Positions 42,401-54,557 of a stretch of 64,000 bases of DNA are shown here, one piece after another. The stretch is taken from contig JASANH010001508.1 in the NCBI GenBank assembly GCA_030248295.1, positions 930,001 through 994,000 on the forward strand. Reading direction: 5' to 3'. Source of the DNA: Mesodorylaimus sp. YZB2_4. Taxonomy: Eukaryota > Nematoda > Enoplea > Dorylaimida > Dorylaimidae. A program made the translations under genes and the position numbers. The notes beneath the pieces are model-generated. The model saw only the letters and a list, made by a program, of their open reading frames with translations. It had not been told where the DNA came from and searched no databases. Each line of letters opens with the position of its first letter. The stretch's first letter is position 1.

Positions 42401-43964
42401 TCCCCGTCCTCAAAAATTTTACCCGAGGTCGAACGCTAGGACTACAGTGATAACTTGTGGTCATTGCCTCTTTTGTGAGCCAGACTAACCTGCTTTGAAT
42501 TAGACTAACCCGGGGGCCTGAAGGACTCTCTTGTTTCTGAGTGTGCAGTATAATAAGAGAGGCAGAGAGGTCGTCTTCGTTGAGAAGCATGAAAGTAACA
42601 ATACAGGCCTACCTCCTTCCCGAACCTTAGTCTATGCCACACGCAGACAGCCAAGTGTATGAATTTAGTATGAACTGTTTTGGCGCCATTGCGGGCATCC
42701 CAATAAGATGAGTCATGATCATGATGATCGCGATTTAGCTCCAGACTGTTCTTGGGCACTGAACTCTGATCCAGAATCCGTAGCTCCCTGCTCCTCGTCA
42801 TAATCACTATCAACAGGCCATATGCTCGCACAAAACTCTTATTGACGGGAAAATCTGCATTATCGGCAGCACAAATTATCGGTATCGGCCGATAACCGAT
42901 AACGCAATTATCGGCCGTTATTATCGGTCGGACCTGGATTCCAGGACCAAAAGTTGGGGAGATACGGTCGCAGACCCTCAAAAACAGTCGCGGACGCGTC
43001 GCAAACCGCAATTCTCACACACTTTAGGAATACATATGGGCGATATCGCCCAAGCAACAGGTTGTTACGTGTATTTTCATAGGGATGGGGTGAAAAACAT
43101 TTTTTACTTTTTGGCTGGTCAAACCCCGTCTCCCAGTTAACATAAACAAGCGAGTTTTCTATCCCTTAATCCCCACGAACAGGAATTTTCTATCCCTTAA
43201 TTGATTGGTTGAGTACAGTCTCTGTCGCCCTCACGTCTCATTGTCAGTCGTGGTTGTAGGATCTCCAATGAGATATATAGTGTGCTTGTTGAATGGCTAA
43301 TTAGTAATTTTGTTCCAGGGTCCAGAATTCCAAAAACCGAAAGAAGAAACTCCGACAATTACGGTGCGATTGGAAATGTTTACGACTGCGTTGGAACAAT
43401 TTCTGGCTTGTGTGACGAGCATGGATGCGGAGGCTGTGAACATTCCAAGGACTAGCACCGAGACGGGTAAGTCAACCGAGCTTTCCAATTGCGCACAGTG
43501 GGATAAGGTTGCTGAGAAATGTTGAAAAACTTGAGAAGCGGCTACCCAGCGGAAGACAGGGCGCAGACGAGGTTGACCTTTAATGTGATCCAAAGCACAC
43601 CCTTTTAGGTGCTCTTGCGGACAGTGTTGGCGAATTGAATCGTTGTTTGACTAAGCTATCTCAATTTCTCGGTGCGGGAAGCAATGACGAAGAAAAAGGA
43701 AACGCAATGATCATCAACGCTGTTGGACACATGCTCAATGCTACTGAACTATTTTTCGCGGCATTTGGTCACTTCAAAGAGTATGTTTTTTCCCCTTCTC
43801 TCCCCCCCCCCCCCCCCCCCCCCCCCCCCGACAATGTCAAGTGACCTGTGTTTTGTTTTAGAAACAAAGCTTTAATGGAAAAAGCGTCTCGATTGAAATA
43901 TACTCAGAAATTTTTGAAATCTTACTTGAATCACTTGATGCGTGTTCAAGAAGCATCTCGTTAA
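39472..43964 (+). CDS. Six-exon coiled-coil protein of unknown function (294 aa)
   Basis: Exons 39472-39550, 39985-40086, 40138-40418, 43319-43466, 43609-43780, 43862-43964 join in frame (885 nt). The start lies just after an acceptor (GTTTCAG), again suggesting a non-coding first exon. The N-terminus is basic and disordered (MASGPRDRKMSSGADGED). Residues about 75-150 form a coiled coil (ARYWRGKCQLLEQCDKLRAE, QLESVSKARAKAKS). The C-terminal half is helical (TVRLEMFTTALEQFLACV, NAMIINAVGHMLNATELFF, RLKYTQKFLKSYLNHLM). No family recognised. Intron 3 is 2.9 kb and is filled by nested inverted-repeat elements. Intron 5 carries a 28-bp poly-C tract (43802-43829) close to its acceptor. Confidence 0.65.
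40790..43112. mobile_element. Outer inverted-repeat element in intron 3
   Basis: Two arms of about 150-160 bp are reverse complements of each other: 40790-40945 and 42955-43112. Shared blocks include GTTGCTTGGGCGATATCGC, GTGTGAGAATTGCG and GACTGTTTTTGAGGGTCTGC. The left arm is followed by cgcgcgcg and gcagtcgcaaacagtcgcag words. Nothing coding lies between the arms. The arms flank a second element (41424-42937) that looks inserted. No target duplication was found for the outer pair, so its exact ends are uncertain. Confidence 0.7.
41424..42937. mobile_element. hAT-like non-autonomous element nested in the outer repeat
   Basis: The ends are inverted repeats, CCAGGTCCGACTGATAA and its counterpart CCAGGTCCGACCGATAA read from the right (16 of 17 match). 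Direct repeats ATTCTAGG (41416-41423) and ATTCCAGG (42938-42945) flank them, an 8-bp target duplication with one mismatch. Subterminal TATCGGTATCGGCCGATAA-type words occur at both ends, as in many hAT elements. It has no transposase ORF. A short (gaaaa)n repeat lies at about 42241-42268. Confidence 0.75.
43802..43829. repeat. Poly-C tract (28 bp) in intron 5 of the coiled-coil gene
   Basis: The longest of seven G/C homopolymers in the window. It ends 32 nt before the splice acceptor, so it may act as or disturb the polypyrimidine tract. Confidence 0.9.
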
Positions 43965-46764
43965 GAACGGGCGTCAGTGGATGGTGCTAATATGATGTAC
44001 TGTGAGTACACGTCTGCCTTTTCTTTCAGTTGCCTTTTTGACTTTTTTGCTTACCGTGGTTTTGATGCTAATAGAGAAATCATGACTCGAGGAAAAATGG
44101 TGTGTGCTCTCTGGGAGTCGGGAATGAAATATTCTGTCGTAACTTCCTGATTTCAGTGTTGGGTGTGGACAAAGACGCATGCTGCTTGTAGGTCCTGCCA
44201 CAACGTGCTCGCATACCAGGCTATCTCCATGAGTGTTGACTAAACTGATTCGACTGGCTTATTCGCCCAGGACGTAAGCGATGTGTTGCTTATTGAATAG
44301 GTCCAATTTATGTGAAGCATCTCATCGTCTCGACTCTCAACCGAGCCCAAATTACTAAGCACATTTGGACATCTCGAAACGGGTTTCCGGAGTCAGAGCG
44401 GCTGGGCGAGCGCCAATCTGATTTACAAGCAAAGAGATAAGAAAGCATTTGAATAAAATCCAGGCGCAAGATGCTGTGTTTGTTGGCGAAAGGAAAGCAT
44501 AAAAAATGATTGCTCTTCGGAATGGGGTAATTAAAATGGCAATGTCAAAAAAGCGAGGCGGTTGGGTGGCTGGTCTGCGAATGAGGGGCCCGAGGCGAGT
44601 AGAAAGCATTTGAGCTCATTTACGTCTTTTCGAGAAGGAGATGTTTAAAAGAAGTCGAAAAGCTTTTTGGCGTTGGCTCGATGAAAGGCGAGCGAGTAGA
44701 ACTCGTAAAAAAGACCCAATTACCCGTGTTCGCTTGTTTTAGATTATGGCCATTCATCACGCAATTGTTAGCTTTCGGTCCTTTTTTCAAATTGGCACGC
44801 TGCTGAGCTTGTCTCGATTCATCATTGGTAGAGAGTGGTTGGGCTTATGGCGTAAGATTTCAGGCAAAGCAAGGTCGAGACGAGCCAAGCACGTCAGTAA
44901 GCTACGACTAACAAATTCCCTGGAGGCTTGAAGGAAGTGAAATGAACAAGGTCAATACTTGTCAGGCATGAGAAATGCCATACTTGGTTCGCAAGCCAAA
45001 GATGCAAAGCGGCTATATCCAATTCCGATTGCTCTCGTCCGGGCGTGATTTGTGTTTGAGAGAGGGGCTATCGTGTGCCGACCTGGGTTCTTTGATCCTC
45101 CAGGGAAAAATTATTGTTGACAAGGAGGCTTAGTCGACACTGCTGCTCGATAATCATTCTCGTTCTTTCGCGCAATAGGAAAAAGCCGTCCATCGACAGC
45201 TGCCACCATGTCTTCCCCGCTTGGGCAAAAGGAGTGAGGGGTGGCTTTTGTGAGAGCGATTTGGCTCGAAACGGGATCATGCAACCACCGGCTGGTTTTC
45301 TAGTGGATGAGTAAGGGAACAAGAGTCGGCCGTTCTCGTTGAAACTAGCATTCGAACCGGGTGTCTCGCACTCACTCGTGCTCGGCTGCCGCCAGTAGCT
45401 CTGCTAGTCTCGAGCTAGTCGTCTGCTTGGTCAGCCATGTTTTTCAAAGCTTCGCCTTTTGCTTTCGTAGCTTAAACGTGAGATAACAAACTACTCTTGA
45501 CCTTGGATTCAAACACAGGCCATCAGTCAGCGATGGCGATGCACTCGTTTTTACGCCCTCTTAGCAAATTGCTTCATTTTATTCTGCTCAAAAATAACCA
45601 ACTTTAACAATGGAATTTGATTAGACTCAGATGTGCCTTGCCTAATTAGGTAATACTATCTTTTGGTGTCCACTAGTCGATTTGCCGATCCTCTCCTCGA
45701 TAGCACTTCCTTCCTGCTCTGCTGGAGCGGAAGCTTCAACTAAATAGTGTCGTAGGCCCTGAGAGGCACGACAGTGGATGTGCTACTTAACTGCATCTTT
45801 TCTTCGCACTTCGATTTTAAACGAGGTGTTTGTTTGATTGACGCATTTGTGGCGTGGGATTTTTTGAAGGTTTGATGGAAAAAATGTCTATTATAGTCCT
45901 AAAATGAAACTGTCTGACAAAATTCAAATTATGTAGTGTTGATTAGGTGGGCATGAGGCTCGTGCCATTCCCATTGAGTCGTTCTTGATCTCCTGTTTAA
46001 TGTGAGTAAAAAATAGGATGCGTTCGAATTGATCCGACCTCGGAGAGAGTCTCCGGTCGGACAATGGGCTTGATTGTCGCATGCCGAGTATTGTTGATGG
46101 ACGGCGGAAGGACGACCCCGCCTCTTCCGTCCCTCCTATAAGGCCACTAGGCGCTTTGGGCTCGCGGACGTTCTATTCAATTGTACCTTATTTATGGTTC
46201 GTCCTTGGCGACTAGGATTTGTTTGCGTCTATTTGACAGTTGGCCGTGGTCATTTTGTCTGATCGTCAGTTCCTATCTAGATTGAATCGGTCCCGGTTTC
46301 GCTTTTTTTCGCACTACTCGGCGATTTGTGTGACGTTTTGAAGGTGTGAGTTCAGCTGTTGGGCACCTGTTACCAGTACAAGCGTTTCCTATTTCCCCCT
46401 GGCACCGTGCTAGCCTGACTAGTAAATGCTTTTTTGAGGACAAGACTCGAGCCGATGGACGCATGGGCAGGTCGGTGGTGGTTAAATGCAATACATTAGT
46501 CGCCCTGAACGCGGCCAAATTCATCCATTGACCAAGCCAGTGAAAATGGTGGCCGCGTAAGTTCACATTTTCCTGTCTGGCACTCTTGGAGGTCCCAGGA
46601 TTCTTATCTCTCCAAGCTAGAGACGAGGTTAAAGGGAGGAAATGCTGCCAAGTGCATATACTGTAAGCTGCCAAAAGCAGCTAGAGCCTAAAAGCTCGTG
46701 CTCAGTGCAAGTTTAGTAGACGCTGCCATTATGGCACGATTCAGTTGAGTGTTGTGGTCTCGCC
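43965..46764. other. Intergenic, no gene supported
   Basis: About 2.8 kb. A tRNA-like B box on the minus strand (CCCGGTTCGAATGC near 45350-45364), with a GACTAGC/GCTAGTTTC pairing, suggests a degenerate tRNA-derived repeat at about 45345-45420. A 133-codon minus frame (46273-46674) shows no family resemblance. Confidence 0.4.
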
Positions 46765-49700
46765 ATGATATCTTATTTGAGAGGCTTCCCTTTCAGATAC
46801 GCTCGACTACTCGCTCGGTATCCTTTGGCCATTTTGGTGTGTACGATATTAGTATGCGTTGCTTGTTTACTCAGCGTTTGTCTGACTACGGAATGGCCAG
46901 ACTTTTCGAATCCAATCAAGGTGAGTGTATTTGGGTCAGTTTGTTTTTGGTTGGACCTTATCGAGTCCGCATTGGATGCTTGCTCTACCCTTTCATGATC
47001 GACTAGATCGAGTCCTGTTACTCAGGGGTGGGAAGTTGATTAACATGCTCGTCGACGGGCATGTCTCCGGTGGTGCGCTAGGATATATCACATATGTATG
47101 AGCCTCACGTACCCTCGGAACAGAATCTGTATGCGTTATATCGATACATAATCCCCACGTGACCCCTCTCCGTCTTCAGGGCTTCGAAACTCGAGGCACC
47201 GAAATCAGTCAGCGATCCCTGGCACTTAGAAATCTTCGAATCGATCTCGACCATTTACGGGGCCAGCACAATGTGTTCTACCGGTATCCAGACGAGTATC
47301 AGTTGGCAAAGAACCTTTCGCAGTCAGTTGTCTCGTCTTATCTCCCCCCTGCCTTCCTCTCTGGCTGCCATAACAACGGTGTATGTTTAGAAAATACGAG
47401 CGCCAATCGCAGTCCTATGCGCAACCGCCATCGCGTATGGAGAGTGAGGATCAAAAGAAATACGTCGTGCAGCGGGCAACACGTGCTGATAACGACAGTG
47501 CGTCCGAGCAAGCGGGGAACAATAAGAAAAGCAAGAAAAAGAAAGTACACGAAGTCGATCCAAGGAAACCTCTGGGCTACTGCAACACTACGCCAAGTAA
47601 GTGCATGGTGGCTGGGCGAGGTCTGGCTAGGGTGAGCACATCTACTTACAAGACTTATTGTTAGCGCGCTGTCGAGACGTGGAGCAGCTGACGCAATTAT
47701 TTGCATTTCAGGTCAAAGCAGTTCTGGCGATGATTACGCTATGATAGCATTTGAAACGGCAGAAAACACGGATCTTTTTTCGTTCGCCACCTTCAACAGT
47801 CTTTGTGAAGCTGAGCAACGTTTGTGGGCAGCCAGCGTGTCTGCAGCTTTGGCGTCCGAGGGCGAGGGGGGCGACGAAGACGAGATCACCATGTCAGCGT
47901 TTATGCCTCGTGAATCGTGTCAAGTGGCTACCAGGCGAAGATGCTGCCAGCCGTGGCACTTGGCCAGTGTCACCGCCTACCTGTTGGACAAACCAGACTG
48001 CTCTCAGCTGAACGAGTCGGACGTGCAGTGGATGAAAGCGAGAATGACTTACTGTCGACGCTTCTCCAAAACCGTGTCTCGATGTTGGACTAGTGGCGAG
48101 TCGGAGTGCTTGAAAACGGTGCCGGTCAACTGTAGCAGCCAAGCCATGAACTTACTCTACCAATACTTGCTACCCAAAGATTATGGCAAGGTCAACATTT
48201 CCAAAGAAGTGACACTGATGATATTGCCAGTACCAAAGACGGCCTACAAGGATTTGACTTTAACCCAAATCGAACGCTTACCTGCCTTCGTCTCCAGTGG
48301 CCATCTTCAGCTGGTGGCCATGGACTTTGGCGTGCGCGACACAGTATTCCAACAGTACTTATTGAAGGACACCATATTTGGCGCCTCTGCTTTGATACTC
48401 GTTTTCCTGGCCATGTGGATTTATTCGGGGAGTTTCCTGTTCACATTGGCAGCCATGCTGGGCATCGACCTGTCACTGGGCCTGGCTTATTTCGTGTACC
48501 GGATCGTGTTCGCTGTCGAATTCTTCCCGTTCATGAATCTCTTGACGTTCGTCCTGATCATCGGGGTCGGAGCCGATGACGCTTTTATCTTTCGATCCGC
48601 ATGGATGAAGGTAAGAAAGGGTACTGACTACCAGGGCAGGGGGGTCCCGTGGGGTTTGACCTAGCCAGGGAGCCGGTTTGTCCGTCATCGTCTGGATTAA
48701 CCGTAGGCGGAGTGACTGCAGTGGCCATGGGTCCTTTTTGCAGTTCAGGCTGTCTGAATTGCTGCCCCCTCCCTATATGCTCTGGATTTGTTGTTGGCTG
48801 ATCCATTAAAAGCTTTTTATTCTTGCAGGCCAAGTTTGATAAGAACTCGGGCACTCACGCCAAGATTCTCTCGGATACACTGTCACACGCTGCAGTGTCA
48901 ATGTTCGTCACAAGTCTGACCACAGCGGCCGCCTTCTACACCAATATCTTCAGTCAAATCATAGCGGTCAAGTGTTTCGGTTTGTTCGCGGGCACGACCA
49001 TCCTGACCAACTATTTATTGGTGATCACGTGGCTGCCAGCTTGTGTGGTCCTGTCCGAGAAAAGGCCCATCTTTTCCACGTCCTATTGCTGGTGTTGTCC
49101 ACGATGGTGCATTCGTCAGCAACGTCGGCACTTGCAACACGAACAGGAGAGAAGAGCGGCGAGTGGCGAGCGGAGGCGATCTTCTGTTTTCGGAGTCGAT
49201 GCCGGTGCCCAAGTGTTGACCAGCAGCGCACCCGGTTCCAGTTTGGGTGCGGTGATACAGAACCATCGTTTACGCCAGGATGAGGATGAGATATCGATGG
49301 ACCAACGCACATCGGGCTGGAACATGAAAAAGATTTGGGCTTTAGTCACGAGTCCCGTACAACGTCGATACCAGGATCTAACCGTTTTCGGGCGAGTCTT
49401 CTTCCAAAAATTATTGCCGTGGTTGGTGATCAAGCTTCGACTCTTCTGGTTATCATTTTTTGGCGTCATCGCCGTCCTGTCAGGAGTGGCCGTCTTCTAC
49501 GCGCCGGCGCTAAAGCTACCGAGCAAGGATTATTTTCAGTACTTCAAACCGTCTCATCCGTTCGAGAGGTGGGAGGACGATGTGAAGCAAAAGTTTGCGT
49601 TCGCGGCCGATAATGGCCGAGTACCGTTGATCATGTACGTTGTATGGGGCGTCCGACCGACCAGTGATGCCCGACTGTTCGATCCCGATCATATGGGTAC

Positions 49701-51943
49701 TTTGCAGGTAAGGCTGGCTCTGCGAAGATGGCGATTCATGGTTTCTATCCCTGAGCACTTGGCCCGGTTTCTCATGCATGCCCCAGCAGGCAAATCAAAT
49801 ACAACTAGCGTATTACCTTGATACCCAAGGGTGTTTTTGTCAGTCTCTAATCGCATACTCGAGAAGTAGGTGATAGGCAGGCATCGTGAGTTTCATCCAA
49901 ACTGTGGGTCTTGGACAGCCAGTATGCACGTAAAACATGCTCTCTTCCTGCTCAACTTGCACCCACGTAAAACACGCATGCCTTGAATGTATGAGTCATG
50001 GTTAGCGTTGGTTCGGGATCCAGTACGAACGCTTGTCACTGTTGACGGGCTAAACCAAGAAAAAAATTCACTCTCGATTTTAGGCTTGGCCCACGGATGG
50101 TGACTCCGACTTCTTCGACAACATAAATTTGTTATGGCTGCGAGATTTCTGTTCTTCGATTGCCGTCCAGAATTTCACTCGCTTTCCGTCCGAGATGCCC
50201 ATGCTGGCATCCTGTTTCGTCGATACGTTCATGACAGTCATGCGTCAACGGCCGTGCACGAACCCAGGAACTGGCGAATCTCAGTGGCCGTGCTGCGCCG
50301 ACATCCATTTCCCATACCCGCCCGGTGTCTTCGAAACATGCCTGGGACAATACATAACCATCGAAAAACCTACCATCACTCTTTTCGACATGACATCCGG
50401 CTTTGGCCCATCTGGTCCATTATTCTCAGCCGAAACTGGAAAGCCGAGCGGAATGCTGGTCATGTTCACGTCAAAGTACAATTTCTCCTTCTCCTATTCC
50501 TCCATGCACGAATTTTACGAATCGGCCAACTCGTGGATAAGCGATCGATTGAAATCGGGGCCATCGTCAGTGCGTGACGGGTGGCTGGTTGCTGACCACC
50601 TGCAGTTGTACGACCTGCAGCGAGCTCTAACATCGGGCACTCGGCTTTCAGTACTGATCGCATTGGCGATCGCTTTTCTCGTCCTGTTCATCACTACTTG
50701 GAATCCACTAATCAGTTTCCTAGCCATTCTGTCCATTTCTTCCGTTATCGTCACCACCATCGCTGTTCTTATTCTGCTCGATTGGGAACTGAACGTATTG
50801 GAATCGACAATTATCATATTGACTATCGGCTTATCGTTCGACTTTACTCTCCATTATGGTGTCGCCTACAAACTTTGTCCGACTGCCGACGATCGAGAGT
50901 CGCGTGTGGTGTACGCGTTGGGCGAAGTGGGCACTCCCGTCTTCATGGCATTCATGACCACATTTCTGGCTGGTGCAGCCATGCTACCATCCACTACTCT
51001 GGCCTATTTCCAAATCGGGCTGTTCATGATCTTGGAAACGAGCATAAGTTGGTTATATGCCACATTCTTCTTCTGTTCTCTTCTCCATTGCATCGGTCCA
51101 TCGGGTCGCCACTGTCAGTTGAATCCGCGCAATGTTCGTTGCGCAACGAGGCGGAGCAGTGGATCGGTTGGTGGGGGTTCAATTGCAGCTACCAGTCGTC
51201 GTATTTCGCGTGATATCGCAGCCGATGCGGCATTAGCGGCTGCGGCTAGAAGAAAGAAATCGTCTATTGTGTCCTTCAATGCCGTGGCGTTCAACACAGT
51301 CTCGTGTTCCCCTTTGCCCATGTCCAATCCGGCATTTAATTCGAAATTAAATGCTTTGGCTTCGCTCGACTACAGCCGATTGGACACTCGACGACCCATC
51401 GTTCGGGACTTTGACCACAACCACGATCGTACTCACCGCAATCATCAAGAAATGGCCATCGTCGAAACTGAACCTATGATCGCCGAAACGACGTCTCCTG
51501 TCGAGAAAACCCGCGAGACCTCTTCGCGAACAGATTTCATCGGGAACGGACCACAATCGAAAAGCGAGGAAGAGCATGCCAAGTTGGATGCCGGCGACAG
51601 CGATCAGGAGTACATGCCGACTGACTCCGAGCTAGTGCAGGTCAACGCCGACGAACCATCAAAGAGGCAGAAAAAAGCGAGCTTGAAAGAGAGAGCAGCC
51701 TCTGTTTTAGGGCCAGTGCTGCACCGATTTTCAGTAAAACGTCAGCCCAGTGCGACAACACCAACCACGATCGAGATGGATGAACGGGACGACGCCAAAT
51801 TGTGTCAAAAGGGCAGCGAGAATGAGCTGAAAGTGGACAAGCCGCGATCGCACCAGGACGTTCCTTATATCGATGGCGATACGAGTCTGCAGAGTCTTAG
51901 CGCCCACGCTAAGCTTGAAATGGATGAGGCCAAGTCGGAGTGA
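46765..51943 (+). CDS. DISP: Dispatched-family RND transporter (1380 aa)
   Basis: Six exons join in frame: 46765-46920, 47180-47322, 47391-47596, 47712-48610, 48829-49707, 50084-51943 (4143 nt). Dispatched is the plasma-membrane RND protein that releases lipid-modified Hedgehog from producing cells, using a cation gradient. TM1 (PLAILVCTILVCVACLLSVC) is followed by the FETRGTE motif. A large extracellular domain with paired cysteines follows, then a sterol-sensing-like block of helices. TM4 has GVGADDAFIF (residues about 454-463) and TM10 has GLSFDFTLHYGVAY (about 1008), the paired acidic sites expected of the family. The end of the second helix block, LPSTTLAYFQIGLFMILETS then SWLYATFFF, is characteristic of Dispatched rather than Patched. 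A Ser-rich cytosolic tail of about 275 residues closes the protein. Its length lies between remembered fly and human forms. Confidence 0.92.
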
Positions 51944-54438
51944 ATTTGCTACTTGTCCCGTGCTTCTATAGTGTAACACGTGGTGATTGCCGTCCACTTG
52001 ACCAGATACGTATTCAATCCGTGAACTCAGATTTTTAAGATTTGTGATCAATGTGTAGGAATATGATGTGTCCCGTCTCACTTATTGTCAACAGATGATC
52101 ATGGTATTTGGAACTACAGCTAGGATTGCTGCGAGAGAACTTCAGCATAGAAATTGCGATTCATTTAACAGTTTGACTAAAGCACAGGGGGCCAGGTACA
52201 TGATTCAAGCCCGCAGCGCATGGCTTGGTGATGATGAGCCTGATAACAGTGTGCAGAAATAGATTGTCACTGGAAAGACAAAACACGAAATCACTGCGTC
52301 AAAGAAATTTTTTTATGGCCAGGAAAACTAAAGTGGTCTAAGCTCCCTTTGAAAATGTGAAAGGGGGCTTGCGTCCAACAGACAGAGTATGGGGAACTCA
52401 ATCAGCTCCGTTTGGTGTGTCCACGGAAGGAACAACGGAAGTTGGTTGGCTTGTAAAACATAAACCCCCGCTGACCTCGTATGCGGCTGTAATAGGCATG
52501 TAACTACCAGTCTCTCCGGCCTAGCAGTGCACTGGTTCAGGGAACTGGTCCTCCTCTCCTAACTCAGGAATGTCGGATAGAGATCGATGCTCTCCCCTGG
52601 CTGGGAGACGTCACCCCCTGGGGTTGACAGCCGTAGGCATAGTCGCAAGACTGGCCAGCTCCAGTCAGAGTCTTTCCCGACTTCGTTGGGCCACATTCTC
52701 TCGTACACCCGCTGGCATGATTGCAGTTGCAGCACGACTCGAAGGCCTGCCTGGAGGGTTCTTGAGACTGTGACCAGCAGCCCTGGCGGTCGGGAGTAAT
52801 CGATACGCTCCTTTTGAGGCAAGCCCATTGAGTGTATTTTAAACACTCTTATTTCCAGCTTCGTGTTTAATTGGACACCCTGAACAAGTAAAAAAATGCT
52901 GCCGATGACCAGTGCAAGGACGCCAATCGCGAGGTCTTCTTGCTCATGAAAATTAATGCGGAGATCTTGGCAACTGTGTGCAGGACGAAAGATTCTGTCG
53001 ATAAGAAAGTGAAGACGTTGGATGAGAACTTGCAAAAGGAAGTTCGTGATTGATGGTTGAAGGCTTTCGACGAATTGATAGATTCTCTGGGTCATATGCA
53101 AACTTTAATGATCCTGTAGCAGTAGTTGCTGGAGCGTATAGTTTTTTGAATCTTAACGAGTATTCTGGAATTAAGCGGATTTCGGAAGGCAGTTTCCAAT
53201 CGCAATATTTTTTGGCCCACCAGCTATCTTCTTTCTTTTGTGTACGAATGCAGCCTATGTCTGTTTCTTTGGAGCTTGCAGGTTTTGCAGTTCAGAGTTC
53301 TCTCGTCACTGTGTGATGTAGTTACCGATGTCTAGGGGCGCGAATTCACTAACTCAGACTACACCACATTCAGAACAGCTTACCGAACGAACGAGCGTAG
53401 GGAGTGAAGCGACCAGGCGTGATACGGCGTGGAAAGCGAGCCATCAGAATAAATTTTACTAGCGACGTAAACGGCAGCAGCGTAAGGAAGAATAATGATG
53501 GTAACCGTCAAAACATCGAAAGGCGCCGCCTTATATACCTTTCTACAACATGGAGGTATAGTCCAAGAACTAGTCTAGCAAGAACCAAAAGCAATAAAGA
53601 TCAGGTCATGTTATGAAAACAGGATAGGTCAAGAGATGCATTAGTTTCCTCTTGACTTGGGTCACCAATGGATCCTAAGTAAATAACACGGATCCCAGAA
53701 AACAAGAAAACTAGTAGTCGTGCTGGTGGTCTGTTTGCCTCTAGTCCAGAAAAATCAAAGGTCGTCATAAACTCTAATTAGCCCTGCTCTGTTGGCGCCA
53801 ATTTGAAATTCACTCTGCGGGAGCCCTCGTCACAACTGCGTCATGGAGAAAGTATTGCAATTCGTGATGCGCTACCCAACGATATGATAAAATGTCATAG
53901 CCTTACAGGTGCGGACACTCTCCGGTACTAATAAGTAGCAAGAAGGAAAGGGTCGAATGCCACCCGTTCTCGATGACTGTTGCCCATACCGAGCAGCGTA
54001 ATACAGTTTTTAATGTGCCAACTAGAATAAGTGCAGAAAATGAAAACGACATGAGTTTGAAAACATTGCTATGATAAGTAAATACTCGTACATGCTGGGG
54101 TTTTCCAGGGGGAGGACAAGGGCTACCCTTTCCTCTGCCAGTAGGGTGTAAGTGTACAGAACGACCGTGCTGCGGCTCCGCTCATTGAGTCCCTACCTCG
54201 GAACACTTCCGCATGAGACCGTCTTGGGGTTTAACGAGGAACGGGAGTGCGCTCCGAACCCCGCCAACGCCCACTCTTTGGTTTATTTTCTCCTCGAGTA
54301 ACACCGGGACATATTGGGCCAGTTACCCGCCCCGACGCGCTAGACCAGTGAGAGGTTAAATTTTTTGCAAAGCGACCTCCGTCGCTGGGGGCTTAACCCG
54401 GAACGAGCTCAGCTGTGCGCTATCAAGAAATGCTGTCA
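51944..54438. other. Intergenic, no gene supported
   Basis: About 2.5 kb. A plus-strand stretch at 52896-53055 reads like a short coding exon (FLLMKINAEILATVCRTKDS then a stop at 53053) but has an in-frame stop just upstream and no usable acceptor, so it was not called. Confidence 0.35.
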
Positions 54439-54467
54439 GACCAACGGCAGGCGGTCTGCCGTTGGTC
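54439..54467. other. Perfect 12-bp hairpin beside the tRNA-like gene
   Basis: GACCAACGGCAG (54439-54450) and CTGCCGTTGGTC (54456-54467) are exact inverted copies around a 5-nt loop. It ends 17 nt before the tRNA-Gln-like sequence. Confidence 0.7.
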
Positions 54468-54484
54468 GCGAGGAAGGATTGTGC

Positions 54485-54557
54485 GGCTCCATGGTGTAAT
54501 GTTTTGCACTCCTGGACTTTGAATCCACCAATCCGAGTTCAAATCTCGGTGGAATTC
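54485..54557 (+). tRNA. tRNA-Gln(UUG)-like gene or pseudogene
   Basis: The sequence follows animal tRNA-Gln closely: GGCTCCATGGTGTAATG at the 5' end, CTGGACTTTGAATCCA with anticodon TTG, and a perfect T arm TCCGAGTTCAAATCTCGGT. Faults are an extra C before the anticodon stem, a C-C mismatch at the base of that stem, D-loop changes (GTTTTGC for GGTTAGC), and weak pairing at the outer acceptor end (GGC against AATT). Pol III A and B boxes are present. It may be a decayed copy. Confidence 0.6.

Noticed and set aside
46273-46674. Minus-strand ORF of 133 codons
   Set aside because: Composition looks random and no splice partner or motif was found.
52559-53101. Minus-strand ORF of 180 codons
   Set aside because: No family resemblance or hydrophobic pattern that makes sense. 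The plus strand over part of it looks equally protein-like but has an upstream in-frame stop.
54085-54150. U1 snRNA-like stretch (GGGGTTTTCCAGGGGGAGG)
   Set aside because: Only one short loop resembles U1. The 5' splice-site recognition sequence and Sm site were not found.
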